Position numbers and translations under genes: made by a program
Origin: a virus
Strand: one strand, 5' to 3'
Virus record (IMG/VR): IMGVR_UViG_3300025383_000011
Location: 62,001 to 126,000 of that record
DNA: 64,000 nt
Shown: one piece after another, positions 55,501 to 62,681 of the stretch
Numbering within the stretch: position 1 is the first letter of the stretch
How the letters are laid out: each line of letters opens with the position of its first letter
The notes under the pieces: generated by a model
The model's database searches: none
What the model was told of the DNA's origin: nothing
What the model saw: the letters and a program-made list of their open reading frames with translations, nothing else

Positions 55501-55637
55501 CTTACGGTGTAGTATCAACAGGTTCTAGCTTGGGTACATTGAGTGCAACACAAAGCGGTTCAAACGCATTGTTGCAGTTCACAGGTGCTTCAGCTGGTAA
55601 CCAAGTGAGAATCAAGAAAGATTATATCGCAGTTTAA
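49509..55637 (+). CDS. Giant tandem-repeat tail-fibre protein (2,042 aa)
   Basis: 2,042 aa. The N-terminal 120 residues hold the shared fibre module (VTITGNLSVSGNSSTINSVN, FINRN and FVWDE). About 1,600 residues of degenerate repeats follow, with elements like TSLNNTPIGATTASTGAFTT, LSTSGAATLNSASITNNATV and GGTLGVTGATTLAGLTAGAV. The C-terminus has the RPSSSGGTDVAGMIRFNNYS module, then FTEIPASGDIIDVRIL, and a last domain (residues about 1,945-2,042, with FRSAKYVVQITNGSSYQ and VRIKKDYIAV) shared with the protein at 57751. It is probably a long beta-helical trimeric fibre whose length can change through repeat recombination. No enzymatic motif is seen. Confidence 0.82.
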   Translation: MSAGNITRIKNNQITDSTITAQKIASGTLTGALFSPSLTLSSDVTITGNLSVSGNSSTINSVNTFINDPTVVFNNGYTGSLAGYDIGMFINRNLSSLAGYGAVNTAFVWDENAGAFIAVATTTSTGGGSSKVTSVTNSGFANVKVGNATMVSASITNNLSAGGITATPISGSTGSFTTLAASTGFSTANAVITGGSLNSTPIGATTASTGAFTTLSATSISTANAVITGGSLTNISIEGVTTLTATNFSTANAVVTGGSLDSTPIGATTASTGKFTTLSASGTLGVTGAATLSSTLAVTGATTLSTATAGAIQATAIGNVTPGTGAFTTLSSSGAATLNSAAVTNNATVGGTLGVTGATTLAGLTAGATSVTTLAASGTSTLAAVSATNVTASGTLGVTGATTLTTATASSLQATAIGNVTPGTGAFTTLTSSGASTLNSLAVTVNATVGGTLTVTGATTAANIGATNITASGTLGVTGATTLNTLSTSGAATLNSASITNNATVGGTLTVTGTLSAASASFSSINNTPVGNATPSTGAFTTLNSSGATTLGAVTATSLNSTPIGATTASTGAFTTLSATGASTLAAVSATNITASGTLSVTGNTTVGQLSVANETDTGNLTVGGTLGVTGATTLAGVTTGAATLLSASVTNNATVGGTLGVTGATTLAGLTAGAVTATSLNNTPIGATTASTGAFTTVSTSGAATLNSASITNNASVGGTLGVTGATTLGSLSVANETDTGNLTVSGGLQATAIGNVTPGTAAFTTLSTSGAATLNSVTVTNNATVNGTLTAASISIASLNNTPIGNATPSTGAFTTLSSSGAATLASASITGNETVGGTLAVTGATTLAGLTAGAVTATSLNNTPVGNATPSTGSFTTLINSGVHISNGNIVAASGTASTSTTTGALVVAGGVGISGAVFIGGNLSVAGTLTYLNTTQVQITGTEVVAGTLTANSTNTSTSTTSGALQVAGGAGIVGNIYAGSIQATPIGSYTPSTGAFTTLNATGAAALSTVTAYGIQATAIGNVTPGTGAFTTLSSSGAATLNSLVTTTSANVGGNLIVGAGSTFSGDLIPSANVTYNLGSSTNQWKTLWISGSTIQIGGVAVTAAPATGVVMPAINSTPIGNATPSTGAFTTLSSSGASTLNSLGVTNNATVGGTLGVTGATTLGTLSVTNETDTGNLTVSGGLQATAIGNVTPGTAAFTTLSTSGAATLASASITGNATVGGNATVTGNLVAANFTTSGSNGNISGVNNITATSSNFTSATVSGTLTTGSLSVASINSTPIGNATPSTAAFTTLSSSGAATLASASITGNETVGGTLAVTGATTLAGLTAGAVTATSINSTPIGATTASTGAFTTLTSSGAATLNSASVTNNATVGGTLGVTGATTLAGVTTGAATLLSAAVTNNATVGGTLGVTGATTLTTATASGLQATAIGNVTPGTGAFTNLTASGTLGVTGATTLANVSATNVTASGSATITGNVIGGNIVALGGVYGTIYGSLAGASTSSNVALYITTTTTSTNGTYYPAFLSATTGNLAPITNSSLTYNPGTGLLTTTGVTATNGTFTYVTPTNLSTGNAVLSGGTINNVVIGGTTPAAGTFTTATATNVTGTNVTGTYVTATNFSTANAQITGGTLTGITLENVTNLNVTNLSTANAVVTGGSVNSTPIGATTASTGAFTTLSTSGAATLASANVSGALIVTGTSTHTANATFGNAVTINSSQTAGSDFIAKGKNDGTLIWAHSASAYDQVVIGNTATTGNLVTGAKLIINSTDAILLPVGSNAQRPSSSGGTDVAGMIRFNNYSNSVEYYTGSGWQGSGSTFTLITDQQITADGSASSWTLTQSTTTAGVIVSINGVVQIPTLAYSVTSGTTLTFTEIPASGDIIDVRILTTTQSVSSIASANGYMGISADNNGVYISTGTSTPTNTTYWSTTGAQVSAIGNVSVGASATTIDTVDNTKFRSAKYVVQITNGSSYQVMEALLISDGTTATVTTYGVVSTGSSLGTLSATQSGSNALLQFTGASAGNQVRIKKDYIAV
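50100..54560 (+). repeat. DNA-level tandem/dispersed repeats in fibre gene
   Basis: The 20-mer CCAATTGGTGCTACAACAGC occurs six times (near 50108, 50298, 51195, 51560, 53550 and 54521). A second element with GCAATTGGTAACGT followed by an ACxCCxGG tract recurs near 50455, 50755, 51768, 52577, 53086 and 53821 with base variation. Units alternate and are shuffled rather than in one fixed period. Unequal recombination or assembly collapse is possible here. Confidence 0.85.
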
Positions 55638-55646
55638 TTGCAAGAT

Positions 55647-55675
55647 AGGTTAGGCGGGACAGGCTCGCCTAACTT
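55647..55675 (+). terminator. Hairpin between fibre genes (weak terminator)
   Basis: GTTAGGCG/CGCCTAAC, 8-bp stem with a 9-nt loop, followed by TTAATAACC rather than a T run. It may attenuate or protect mRNA ends rather than terminate. No late box is visible between it and the next gene. Confidence 0.4.
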
Positions 55676-55714
55676 AATAACCTTATCGGGGAATATGGAA
55701 CCGGGGAAAACAAA

Positions 55715-57667
55715 ATGGCAAACGGAAATTTCGTAGTACAAAATGGTCTAACAATTGGACCATTAACAATCGATGCTGCAACAGGTAGCATCACCACAAC
55801 AGGTAACATCAACGCTGTTGTTACTTCTACATCTGAAACAATTGGTACATTAACAGCTAACACTATTGTTGCTGGTAACAACGGTACTATTATCTTAACT
55901 GGTAATATTATCCCAAGTGCTAACTTAACATACGACTTGGGTAGTTTACAAAAACAATTCCACTCAGTATACGTTGGTCCAGGCACATTGTACATTAACG
56001 GTACACCAGTATTGGGTGCGTCTACAACAGGTACACCAACAATTAACATGACAGCGTCAGCTGGTCAGAACATTAGCGTTGCCACAAACGGCGGCGGTAT
56101 TTTACAACTGGACGGTGGTGCAGCAGGCGCTGGCTACATTCAAATCAAGAGCCCATTGCAAATGGCTGCCGGCTACAACATCACAAGTAGCGATGGCAAC
56201 GCAATTCAATTTGCTAACCAAATTGGTGTTGACTCGATCACATCACACTCGGCCAACACAAACTTTACCATCACTGCACAAGGTACTGGTAAAGTTGCTA
56301 TCAACACAGATACAATTATTACTGGTAACTTGACAGTTAACGGTGTAACAGAAACTATCAACACAACAAACTTGTTGGTAAGCGATCAATATGCTGTTTT
56401 AAACAACGGTGTAACAGGTACTCCAACTCTAGATGCTGGTATCCGTATCAACCGTGGTACAAGCAACAACGCAGTATTAAAATGGACTGAATCAGTTCAA
56501 GCCTGGCAAATCAGTAGCGACAATACCACATACGGTAACATTGCTACACAAAGTTATGTATCAAGTGCTATTTCAGCAGCTACTCCAAGTGCCAGCACAT
56601 TGACTGGTACAACACTAGCAAGCACTATTGTCAACAGCAGCTTGACAAGCGTTGGTACATTGGCCAACTTGACAGTAACCAATACCATTACTGGTTCAGT
56701 AAGTGGTAACGCTGGTACAGCAACCAAATTGGCTACAGCTAGAACTATTGCGTTGACAGGCGATGCAACTGCAAGCGGTTCATTTGATGGTAGTGCAAAC
56801 TACAGTCAAGCTGTAACACTTGCCACAGTTAACAGCAACGTAGGTTCATTTGGTAATGCAACAACGATTCCGGTTATCACAGTTAACGCAAAAGGTCTTG
56901 TAACCGCAGTATCAACTGCTAGCATTTCTGGAGCATTGACATTTACTGGTGATGTGACTGGTACAGGTAGTACTGGTGGTTCAACAGCATTGACAATCGC
57001 ATCCGGCGCAGTGACAAATGCCAAATTACAGTACAGCACAATTACTCATAGTGCTGGTACAGGTATTAGCATTTCTGGTGGTACTACAAGTTTAGGTGGT
57101 ACTGTAACAATTACCAACAGCGGTGTCACAAGTTTAAGCAGCGGTGGTCACATTACTGCAAGTGCATCAACTGGTAGTATTACGCTAGGTTCAGATGCAA
57201 CAAGCAGCAACACAGCTGGCACAATCGTTGCACGTGATGGTTCGGGCAACTTCAGTGCTGGTACAGTTAGTGCTACAGCAACAACAGCACAATACGCTGA
57301 CTTGGCAGAAAACTACCAAGGCGACAAAGCGTATGCTCCTGGTACAGTAGTTATGTTTGGCGGCGATCAAGAAGTTACAGTAGCCGATGCAGATACACGT
57401 GCAGTGGCAGGTGTAGTATCTACTAACCCAGCTCACTTGATGAACGGTGGCCTAAACGGTGCCAACGTAGTTCCTGTAGCATTACAAGGTCGTGTTCCTT
57501 GTATGGTTATTGGTCCTGTCAAGAAAGGCGATATGCTAGTTTCAGCAGGATACGGTTATGCCAAGTCCAGTGCTAACCCACAAATGGGTCAAGTGATTGG
57601 TAAAGCATTGTACGACTTCCCAGGTAACAGCAAGGCTGTTATCGAAGTAGTTGTTGGTCGTATCTAA
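55715..57667 (+). CDS. Tail-fibre protein with C-terminal G2-peptidase-like domain
   Basis: 650 aa. N-terminal MANGNFVVQNGLTIGPLTID, a TYDLGSLQKQFHSVYVG block and the shared module NLTVNGVTETINTTN then GIRINRGTSNNAVLKWTE. A repeat-like shaft with GDATASGSFDGSANYSQAVT (usual in phage fibres) follows. The last 125 residues read YADLAENYQGDKAYAPGTVV, MFGGDQEVTV, AGVVSTNPAHLMN and VALQGRVPCMVIGPVKKGDM to VIEVVVGRI. They resemble the C-terminal domain of phage appendages linked to self-cleavage (peptidase G2 type), though I cannot confirm catalytic residues. It has the gp23-like strong codon bias. The start has GGGGAAAACAAA in front. Confidence 0.75.
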   Translation: MANGNFVVQNGLTIGPLTIDAATGSITTTGNINAVVTSTSETIGTLTANTIVAGNNGTIILTGNIIPSANLTYDLGSLQKQFHSVYVGPGTLYINGTPVLGASTTGTPTINMTASAGQNISVATNGGGILQLDGGAAGAGYIQIKSPLQMAAGYNITSSDGNAIQFANQIGVDSITSHSANTNFTITAQGTGKVAINTDTIITGNLTVNGVTETINTTNLLVSDQYAVLNNGVTGTPTLDAGIRINRGTSNNAVLKWTESVQAWQISSDNTTYGNIATQSYVSSAISAATPSASTLTGTTLASTIVNSSLTSVGTLANLTVTNTITGSVSGNAGTATKLATARTIALTGDATASGSFDGSANYSQAVTLATVNSNVGSFGNATTIPVITVNAKGLVTAVSTASISGALTFTGDVTGTGSTGGSTALTIASGAVTNAKLQYSTITHSAGTGISISGGTTSLGGTVTITNSGVTSLSSGGHITASASTGSITLGSDATSSNTAGTIVARDGSGNFSAGTVSATATTAQYADLAENYQGDKAYAPGTVVMFGGDQEVTVADADTRAVAGVVSTNPAHLMNGGLNGANVVPVALQGRVPCMVIGPVKKGDMLVSAGYGYAKSSANPQMGQVIGKALYDFPGNSKAVIEVVVGRI

Positions 57668-57686
57668 TACTATTATCAGTATTGTC

Positions 57687-57712
57687 AAAAAGGGCGCTTA
57701 GGCGCCTTTTTT
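57687..57712 (+). terminator. Rho-independent terminator
   Basis: AAAAAGGGCGC-TTAG-GCGCCTTTTTT: 11-bp stem with one G-T pair and T run, 20 nt after the 650-aa fibre gene. Confidence 0.9.
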
Positions 57713-57719
57713 GTTTGGC

Positions 57720-57727
57720 GATAAATA
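57720..57727 (+). promoter_or_regulatory. Late promoter box GATAAATA
   Basis: GATAAATA 8 nt after the terminator. Predicted +1 near 57733, leader 18 nt before ATG 57751. Confidence 0.65.
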
Positions 57728-57750
57728 TACAATAACACGGAATTTAACTG

Positions 57751-58881
57751 ATGGCATTAACTAGACCAAAAATTTGGGATATTGATACTAATATCGAATA
57801 TTTTATGGACCCAATTACGGTCCTTCACCAAGGTGCATCTAGTGCCAACGTTGATGTGGGATTTTTATTTAATCGTGCCAACGGACTAGTTTCAAATGTT
57901 TCGTTGTATTGGTCAGAAACCAATCAAAGTTTTGTCACCGCATTTACCTCAAACACCGGTTCAACAAACAGTAATATTGCACCCAGCAGTTATGCCAACC
58001 TAACAGTAGGCAACGTACTGTTGATCAACGGTACCATTGCTATCAATGGAAACCTAGGGCTAGCAGGACAGTACATTGTGTCTACCGGATCGGGTATGGC
58101 CTGGACCACGGCTGCTTTCAACGGTGGCACAATTACTAATGCGTTGACAGTTACAGCCAACGTGACAGCACCACAATACAATTTTGCCAATGGCGTAAAC
58201 ATTTTATCAACTGTGACCAACACGTATGGTAATACACAGGTGGCTGCCTACTTACCAACGTATAACGGTGCATTAACAGCAAATGCACTTACAGTATCAC
58301 AAACTGGAACTGGTAATCAATATGCACTAACTATGAAAGGTTCCGGTTCTGGCGACCAGTGGGCTTTTACAGTAGGAAGTACAGCTGGACAAAATAATAT
58401 TACTAGTCTTAATACTGCCGGTAGTAGTTATGCACCTTTTACAGTAAACGGATCAACATTCACTATTGGCACAACTGGCGCCAGCGCAACCACAAGCGTA
58501 TCAATTGACAACACTGGTGCAACTCGAGCCTACGGGAATTTAACATACGGTGTAGTACCAATTCTCAACAGCTCAAGTACTACTACCAGCATAGGAACCA
58601 GCCCGGTGGCCATTGACTCATTTAGCAGCACAGCTTATCGTAGTGCCAAATATGTGATATCAGTTACTGATGTGACCAATACCGCATATCAAACGTCAGA
58701 AATATTGCTGATGCAAGACGGCACCAACTCAACTATCACCAGCTACGGATTGTTAGTTTCCAGTGGCAATGCCAAAATGTCATTTAGTTCCAACCTAGTA
58801 GCCGGCAACGTTACTTTATGGGGTACAGGAGTGAGTGCAAATAACACAGTAAAACTGGCTAGAACACTGATTCCAGTCTAA
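57751..58881 (+). CDS. Tail-fibre protein sharing its C-terminal domain with the giant fibre
   Basis: 376 aa. The N-terminal part has the shared module (DPITVLHQGASSANVDVGFL, FNRANG and LYWSETNQSFV). A beta-rich shaft (GNVLLINGTIAINGNLGLAG) follows. The C-terminal 100 residues (SFSSTAYRSAKYVISVTDVT, then TITSYGLLVSSGNAKMSFSS and VKLARTLIPV) align with the end of the 2,042-aa fibre: same R-SAKYV, SYG/TYG and closing V-K-x-R/K...V elements. A tip or trimerisation domain is inferred. Own late promoter. Confidence 0.72.
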   Translation: MALTRPKIWDIDTNIEYFMDPITVLHQGASSANVDVGFLFNRANGLVSNVSLYWSETNQSFVTAFTSNTGSTNSNIAPSSYANLTVGNVLLINGTIAINGNLGLAGQYIVSTGSGMAWTTAAFNGGTITNALTVTANVTAPQYNFANGVNILSTVTNTYGNTQVAAYLPTYNGALTANALTVSQTGTGNQYALTMKGSGSGDQWAFTVGSTAGQNNITSLNTAGSSYAPFTVNGSTFTIGTTGASATTSVSIDNTGATRAYGNLTYGVVPILNSSSTTTSIGTSPVAIDSFSSTAYRSAKYVISVTDVTNTAYQTSEILLMQDGTNSTITSYGLLVSSGNAKMSFSSNLVAGNVTLWGTGVSANNTVKLARTLIPV

Positions 58882-58885
58882 ACTC

Positions 58886-58893
58886 CATAAATA
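58886..58893 (+). promoter_or_regulatory. Late promoter box CATAAATA
   Basis: CATAAATA. Predicted +1 near 58899, leader 23 nt with AAGGA before ATG 58922. Confidence 0.6.
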
Positions 58894-58921
58894 CAATATA
58901 AGAAACCCAAGGATTGTTAAA

Positions 58922-59677
58922 ATGCAAATGCTAAAAGAAATTTATCGTGCTACATATGGTGGAGAACACATTGTTTCTCAATTGACTCTTCGCGACGGCG
59001 ACTGGGAAACTGAAACTGAATATGTACCAAATAGTGTGTTTGCAACACATACTACAAATCAAGCTGTGGCCATTGGTAACGGTGAAAGTCGTTTGGCATT
59101 TGATTTAACACATTTGGCCAACCACAAAGGTGGATTGTTGGGCGAAAACAAATTGCAAACTTACGGTTGCAATGCACTATACAGAGATTTCGCTCCAGAC
59201 TTTTTAGTAGCAGTTGGTCCCGACACTGGCGACGAAAACGACATCATTAAAGAAATTGCCGACAGCGGTTATGCAGACAACCATATTGTATACACCAACA
59301 CTTTTGGAATCACACAATATCCTGGTAAATTTTATCTAGTACCACAAAACATACACTACGACAGTGGTGCATTGGCTGCCTATTTGGCCTGTTTTGATGG
59401 ACATAAAAAAGTATTTTTGTTGGGTTATGACAACTATGTACACGATCAGAAGTCATCAAGTGTGTACGCTGGAACAAAATGTTATCCAACAGATGAAATA
59501 TTCAATGGCGCATTTTTTGAATTGAGTTTACTCAATGTTATGAAAACTTATTTGTCGGTTGAATTTGTTCGCATCACACCAACTGTTCAAACTTTTTGTC
59601 CCGATAGTTGGCAAGCTCAATTGAATTTTAGACAGATCAGTTTTAGAGATTTTGTTTTTGAAGCTGATATTGGTTAA
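58922..59677 (+). CDS. Glycosyltransferase-like protein (DUF115/GT42-type nucleotide-sugar fold)
   Basis: 251 aa. VAIGNGESRLAFDLTHL, TYGCNALYRDFAPDFLVAVG and later YDSGALAAYLACFDGHKKVF then LLGYD form the pattern GNG-x-S...GCNA-x-Y+DF-x-PD...SG-x-x-A...K-x-LLGYD. It is found in DUF115 proteins and in CstI-type sialyltransferases. The donor and acceptor are unknown. Placement at the end of the fibre block with its own late promoter suggests modification of fibres or other virion proteins. Its stop overlaps the stop of the convergent Nudix gene (TTAA at 59674-59677), leaving no room for an intergenic terminator. Confidence 0.55.
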   Translation: MQMLKEIYRATYGGEHIVSQLTLRDGDWETETEYVPNSVFATHTTNQAVAIGNGESRLAFDLTHLANHKGGLLGENKLQTYGCNALYRDFAPDFLVAVGPDTGDENDIIKEIADSGYADNHIVYTNTFGITQYPGKFYLVPQNIHYDSGALAAYLACFDGHKKVFLLGYDNYVHDQKSSSVYAGTKCYPTDEIFNGAFFELSLLNVMKTYLSVEFVRITPTVQTFCPDSWQAQLNFRQISFRDFVFEADIG

Positions 59678-60102
59678 TTCAATATTGATTCTAGCGTTTT
59701 AATTTTCTTTTTAACAATATTAAAACTGAAACTACGCCAGAGCCCCGGATGTAACGGGGTTGGGTGATCATCCAGATTGACCCAGCAGTAACCCCTGTGT
59801 TCGTTGTTTAATACAGGAACAAACTCCTCCTCAACAGTTACCAAGAATGTGTAGTATACAAATTTTTGATTGTCGGCAGTGAATGTTTCCAATGGAATAA
59901 ATTTACGGTTGGTATAATCCTGACCTATTTCTTCGCGTATTTCTCTTACCAGTGCGTGTATAACAGTTTCGTTGGGTTCAATTTTTCCACCAGCTATACC
60001 CCAACTGCCTGCGTGACGACTTTTGTTTCTCAACAAGAACAAGTAACGATGAGTATTTTTTGCGTAGATTAACGCACCTACGCCTTCGGAGCATTCTTTC
60101 AT
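59674..60102 (-). CDS. Nudix hydrolase
   Basis: 142 aa from ATG 60102, coupled to the upstream gene by TAATG; a longer frame from 60159 lies inside that gene. The Nudix box is complete: G39-x5-E45-x7-R53-E54-I-R-E57-E58-I-G60, the metal site for hydrolysing a nucleoside diphosphate linked to another group. SWGIAGGKIEPNE and the flanking strands (YLFLLRNKSR) match small MutT-like enzymes. The substrate is unknown; T4 NudE is a phage precedent for a dinucleotide-polyphosphate or ADP-ribose hydrolase. Unusually it is third in a leftward operon of late virion genes. Confidence 0.9.
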   Translation of the reverse strand: MKECSEGVGALIYAKNTHRYLFLLRNKSRHAGSWGIAGGKIEPNETVIHALVREIREEIGQDYTNRKFIPLETFTADNQKFVYYTFLVTVEEEFVPVLNNEHRGYCWVNLDDHPTPLHPGLWRSFSFNIVKKKIKTLESILN

Positions 60103-61481
60103 TATGGTACCAAACTCCACATACCGGATCGGTAAAAACCTTCGTAACTTTTGACCCAAGCAGAGCCAGTCCAGCAGTATTGTATTGTGGTTTTTAAATT
60201 GGCCACATACTGCACACCAGGATTGTTTTGACTGTCAAATGCCACTTGCCAGTAGTTGCCATTCCATTCAATAATGTCATTGGCTCGAGCTATCAAGTTT
60301 GTGCCCGGAGTTCCGCGCCACGCAACGGCCGGCTCAGTGTTGGCTTCGCCGATGGGATTTAAGATCAAGTATCTAGTACCAGCGGTAGGGCTCAGCAAAT
60401 GCATCTGTTCTACATTAACTGTCATTGGATCAATAATAGCATCTACCGGCGCCAGGGTATTGGCCGGCAATGTTGCTGGATCGGGTGTAAACAATAATTG
60501 TGTATCATCTGTGGGGTTGTATGCAACAGTACCAACTATTTGGTGTAGACCAGTAGGACTATCAAATGTTAATCTGAGTTGACTGATACCGTTGGTTAAC
60601 CGACCGTATAAACCAGTCAAACTATTCCATTTGACAGTTTGTCCGTAAACAGTACCATCGCTTTCAGTTACTCCATACTTGTACAAAGTCAATGAATTGC
60701 CAACAAACAGCACTTCATAATTCATTGGTGTAAATTGCTGACGTGCCACTAGCCCTTGTAAGTTGGTTAACACTTCTTCGCTCAAGGTACCTTCTTCGCT
60801 GTATATGCTGGCAACAATCTGTGATACAACTCCGCCTTTTTTAACTTTGGCCGGCAAGCTGATCCAGATAGGCATTTCAAATGTCAAGGTAGCAACATCA
60901 ATGGATTCATCTGCGCCAGACGGAATTGATCTATTGGTATAGTCGGTGTTGGTCAACAGCACAACACTCAAACTGGTCCAGTCAATGAAGTTATCGTTGC
61001 TTTGTATTTCTATGCCAGGATTGAACAAGGGAATAATTTGTTCAAGTATTTGATGTTTTTGTTCGGTGTTTGATGTCCATATGTCCAGCTTCATAGTCAG
61101 CTTGTATGGTGCTGGCATCATACGATCTACAGTATACAGGCCATCAGAACTGGCTTCGTACGATTCAGTGTCTTCGTTGTAAACTCTTTCATTGACACGT
61201 ATGGATCCTTCGTGATAAGGATTTTGTACACGGTCGCGATCGTATTGCAATGCAGAAATATAACAGGCCATTGCCGGTACCGAATTCAAACTGTTTTCGC
61301 TGTTGCCACGCAGGATCATTGCAGCCTGTCTGCTGACATCGCCGTAGTAGACTGGAACAGTTTGTAGTGTATGATTACCGTCGGAATTTTTACCAAATTC
61401 AACTTGGAATCCAGAAACCATTCTAATAAATTGAATCACGAATCGACGTATCTGTCCGTCGTAACTGAATTGTACAGCCAT
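60102..61481 (-). CDS. Tail completion/sheath stabiliser protein (gp15-like)
   Basis: 459 aa, compared with 272 in T4 gp15. The N-terminal half resembles gp15: FSYDGQIRRFVIQFIRMVSG, VPVYYGDVSRQAAMILRGNS, then VPAMACYISALQYDRDRVQN and MMPAPYKLTMKLDIWTSNTE, QILEQIIPLFNP, ATLTFEMPIWISLPAKVKKG. gp15 caps the contracted tail and joins it to the neck. The C-terminal 200 residues (beta-rich, NPIGEANTEPAVAWRG) are an extension not present in T4. It overlaps gp14 by TAATG, as expected for neighbouring neck genes. Confidence 0.75.
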   Translation of the reverse strand: MAVQFSYDGQIRRFVIQFIRMVSGFQVEFGKNSDGNHTLQTVPVYYGDVSRQAAMILRGNSENSLNSVPAMACYISALQYDRDRVQNPYHEGSIRVNERVYNEDTESYEASSDGLYTVDRMMPAPYKLTMKLDIWTSNTEQKHQILEQIIPLFNPGIEIQSNDNFIDWTSLSVVLLTNTDYTNRSIPSGADESIDVATLTFEMPIWISLPAKVKKGGVVSQIVASIYSEEGTLSEEVLTNLQGLVARQQFTPMNYEVLFVGNSLTLYKYGVTESDGTVYGQTVKWNSLTGLYGRLTNGISQLRLTFDSPTGLHQIVGTVAYNPTDDTQLLFTPDPATLPANTLAPVDAIIDPMTVNVEQMHLLSPTAGTRYLILNPIGEANTEPAVAWRGTPGTNLIARANDIIEWNGNYWQVAFDSQNNPGVQYVANLKTTIQYCWTGSAWVKSYEGFYRSGMWSLVP

Positions 61482-62650
61482 TAATTATCTGCCTTGGGTT
61501 TTAGTACCTGACTCAATGCTTGTCTTTCGGTATGTGACACACCTTGAGAGTCAGTGTAGGTATTAGTGTTATTTACATAGGTCATACGCTGTGTGCTAGA
61601 ATCTTCGCTCGGAGTGATATTGGTTCTAACCTTGTCTTCGATCTTGGTCCAGCTTCGGCCGTTGAAACGGAACAAACGATTTGGCAAGTAGTCTAGGCGT
61701 AGGAAATAGTCTCCTTCGTTTGGATGTGCTGGGAACGCAATGCCTGCACCAGTAGGTACACCATTGGGAGCCAGCCCATCACCGGACAAGTAACCTTCAA
61801 TTTTATAATTGGGAGTAGGAGATCCCTGATCTGAGTTAACTACCGAATTGTCAGCTGTGATAACAGTACTGTCGGCTGCAATTGGAATTCCAGCTGGTGA
61901 ACCGTCGTTGTTAAATGGCGTGGTATAAAGTGTACTGGTATCGTAACCAGATTTGGGAACATCGACTTCGGCCTGAGTTACAATGGCCTCGTTGATATTT
62001 AGGTATTTGTCGTAAGTGCTTAAAATTTGACCAACCGGTGTGTCTGTGCCCGGGCCAGCTTTGATTCGGTCAAGTATATCTTTGTACTCTTGACTGTCTA
62101 CTAAGGGATTAAGTTTGACACGCCACAGGTGTGGCCACCAAGTTGGGCTAAAACCTTCAGCGGCAAATGATGCGTCACCTACCACATAATATCTCTTTAA
62201 TGCAGCCGGCACATCTTGATCCAGTGCATCGTAATCTTTCAAATGTTGTAGCTCTAGCACGTCACCGGCAATCAATTTGCGCCCTAGCATATCAACCATA
62301 TCACGCAAATGGAAAACCATAAAGATGGTACCAGTTTGCAAGAACAAGCCAAATTGACTTAGATCAAAGTCTTGGTCACCGCGTTGGTAGATACCACGCA
62401 TTTTGTAAACATCCTGATCGTACTTGCGATCACGGTTTTCTAACCACAGCAAGTCTTGAATATTTTGTTCACTTTGATTTAGGTAATCGGGTTTGGTAGC
62501 ATCAGTACTACCGGTTTGTTCGATTGGCCCTAGATACTTGTTTACCAAAATTCCAGTACCGCCAATGGTAAACATTTCGCTGATCCGGCGATCTATAAAC
62601 TTGTAATCATTTGAATGTTGGCCGTCTTTCCAAAGACTTAAACGCGGCAT
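61481..62650 (-). CDS. Neck protein (gp14-like)
   Basis: 389 aa from ATG 62650 with AGGGA six nt upstream; the in-frame TTG at 62656 is less likely. It starts MPRLSLWKDGQHSNDYKFID and continues RRISEMFTIGGTGILVNKYL and GP, typical of gp14 (256 aa in T4), which forms the neck between head and tail. It contains YKIEGYLSGDGLAPNGVPTG and ending NGRSWTKIEDKVRT. It heads the leftward operon gp14-gp15-Nudix. In T4, genes 13-14-15 lie next to the terminase genes, which are not in this window. Confidence 0.75.
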   Translation of the reverse strand: MPRLSLWKDGQHSNDYKFIDRRISEMFTIGGTGILVNKYLGPIEQTGSTDATKPDYLNQSEQNIQDLLWLENRDRKYDQDVYKMRGIYQRGDQDFDLSQFGLFLQTGTIFMVFHLRDMVDMLGRKLIAGDVLELQHLKDYDALDQDVPAALKRYYVVGDASFAAEGFSPTWWPHLWRVKLNPLVDSQEYKDILDRIKAGPGTDTPVGQILSTYDKYLNINEAIVTQAEVDVPKSGYDTSTLYTTPFNNDGSPAGIPIAADSTVITADNSVVNSDQGSPTPNYKIEGYLSGDGLAPNGVPTGAGIAFPAHPNEGDYFLRLDYLPNRLFRFNGRSWTKIEDKVRTNITPSEDSSTQRMTYVNNTNTYTDSQGVSHTERQALSQVLKPKADN

Positions 62651-62670
62651 AGTCAATCCCTATATTGTAG

Positions 62671-62678
62671 TATTTATG
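62671..62678 (-). promoter_or_regulatory. Late promoter box CATAAATA (leftward, gp14 operon)
   Basis: CATAAATA on the minus strand. Predicted +1 near 62665, leader 15 nt with AGGGA before ATG 62650. It lies 3 nt from the -35 box of the divergent early promoter. Confidence 0.65.
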
Positions 62679-62681
62679 GGT

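Noticed and set aside
49509-55637. CRISPR-like array from the regular repeats
   Set aside because: The repeats are coding, in frame, of unequal spacing, with repeats rather than unique spacers between them, and no cas gene is present.
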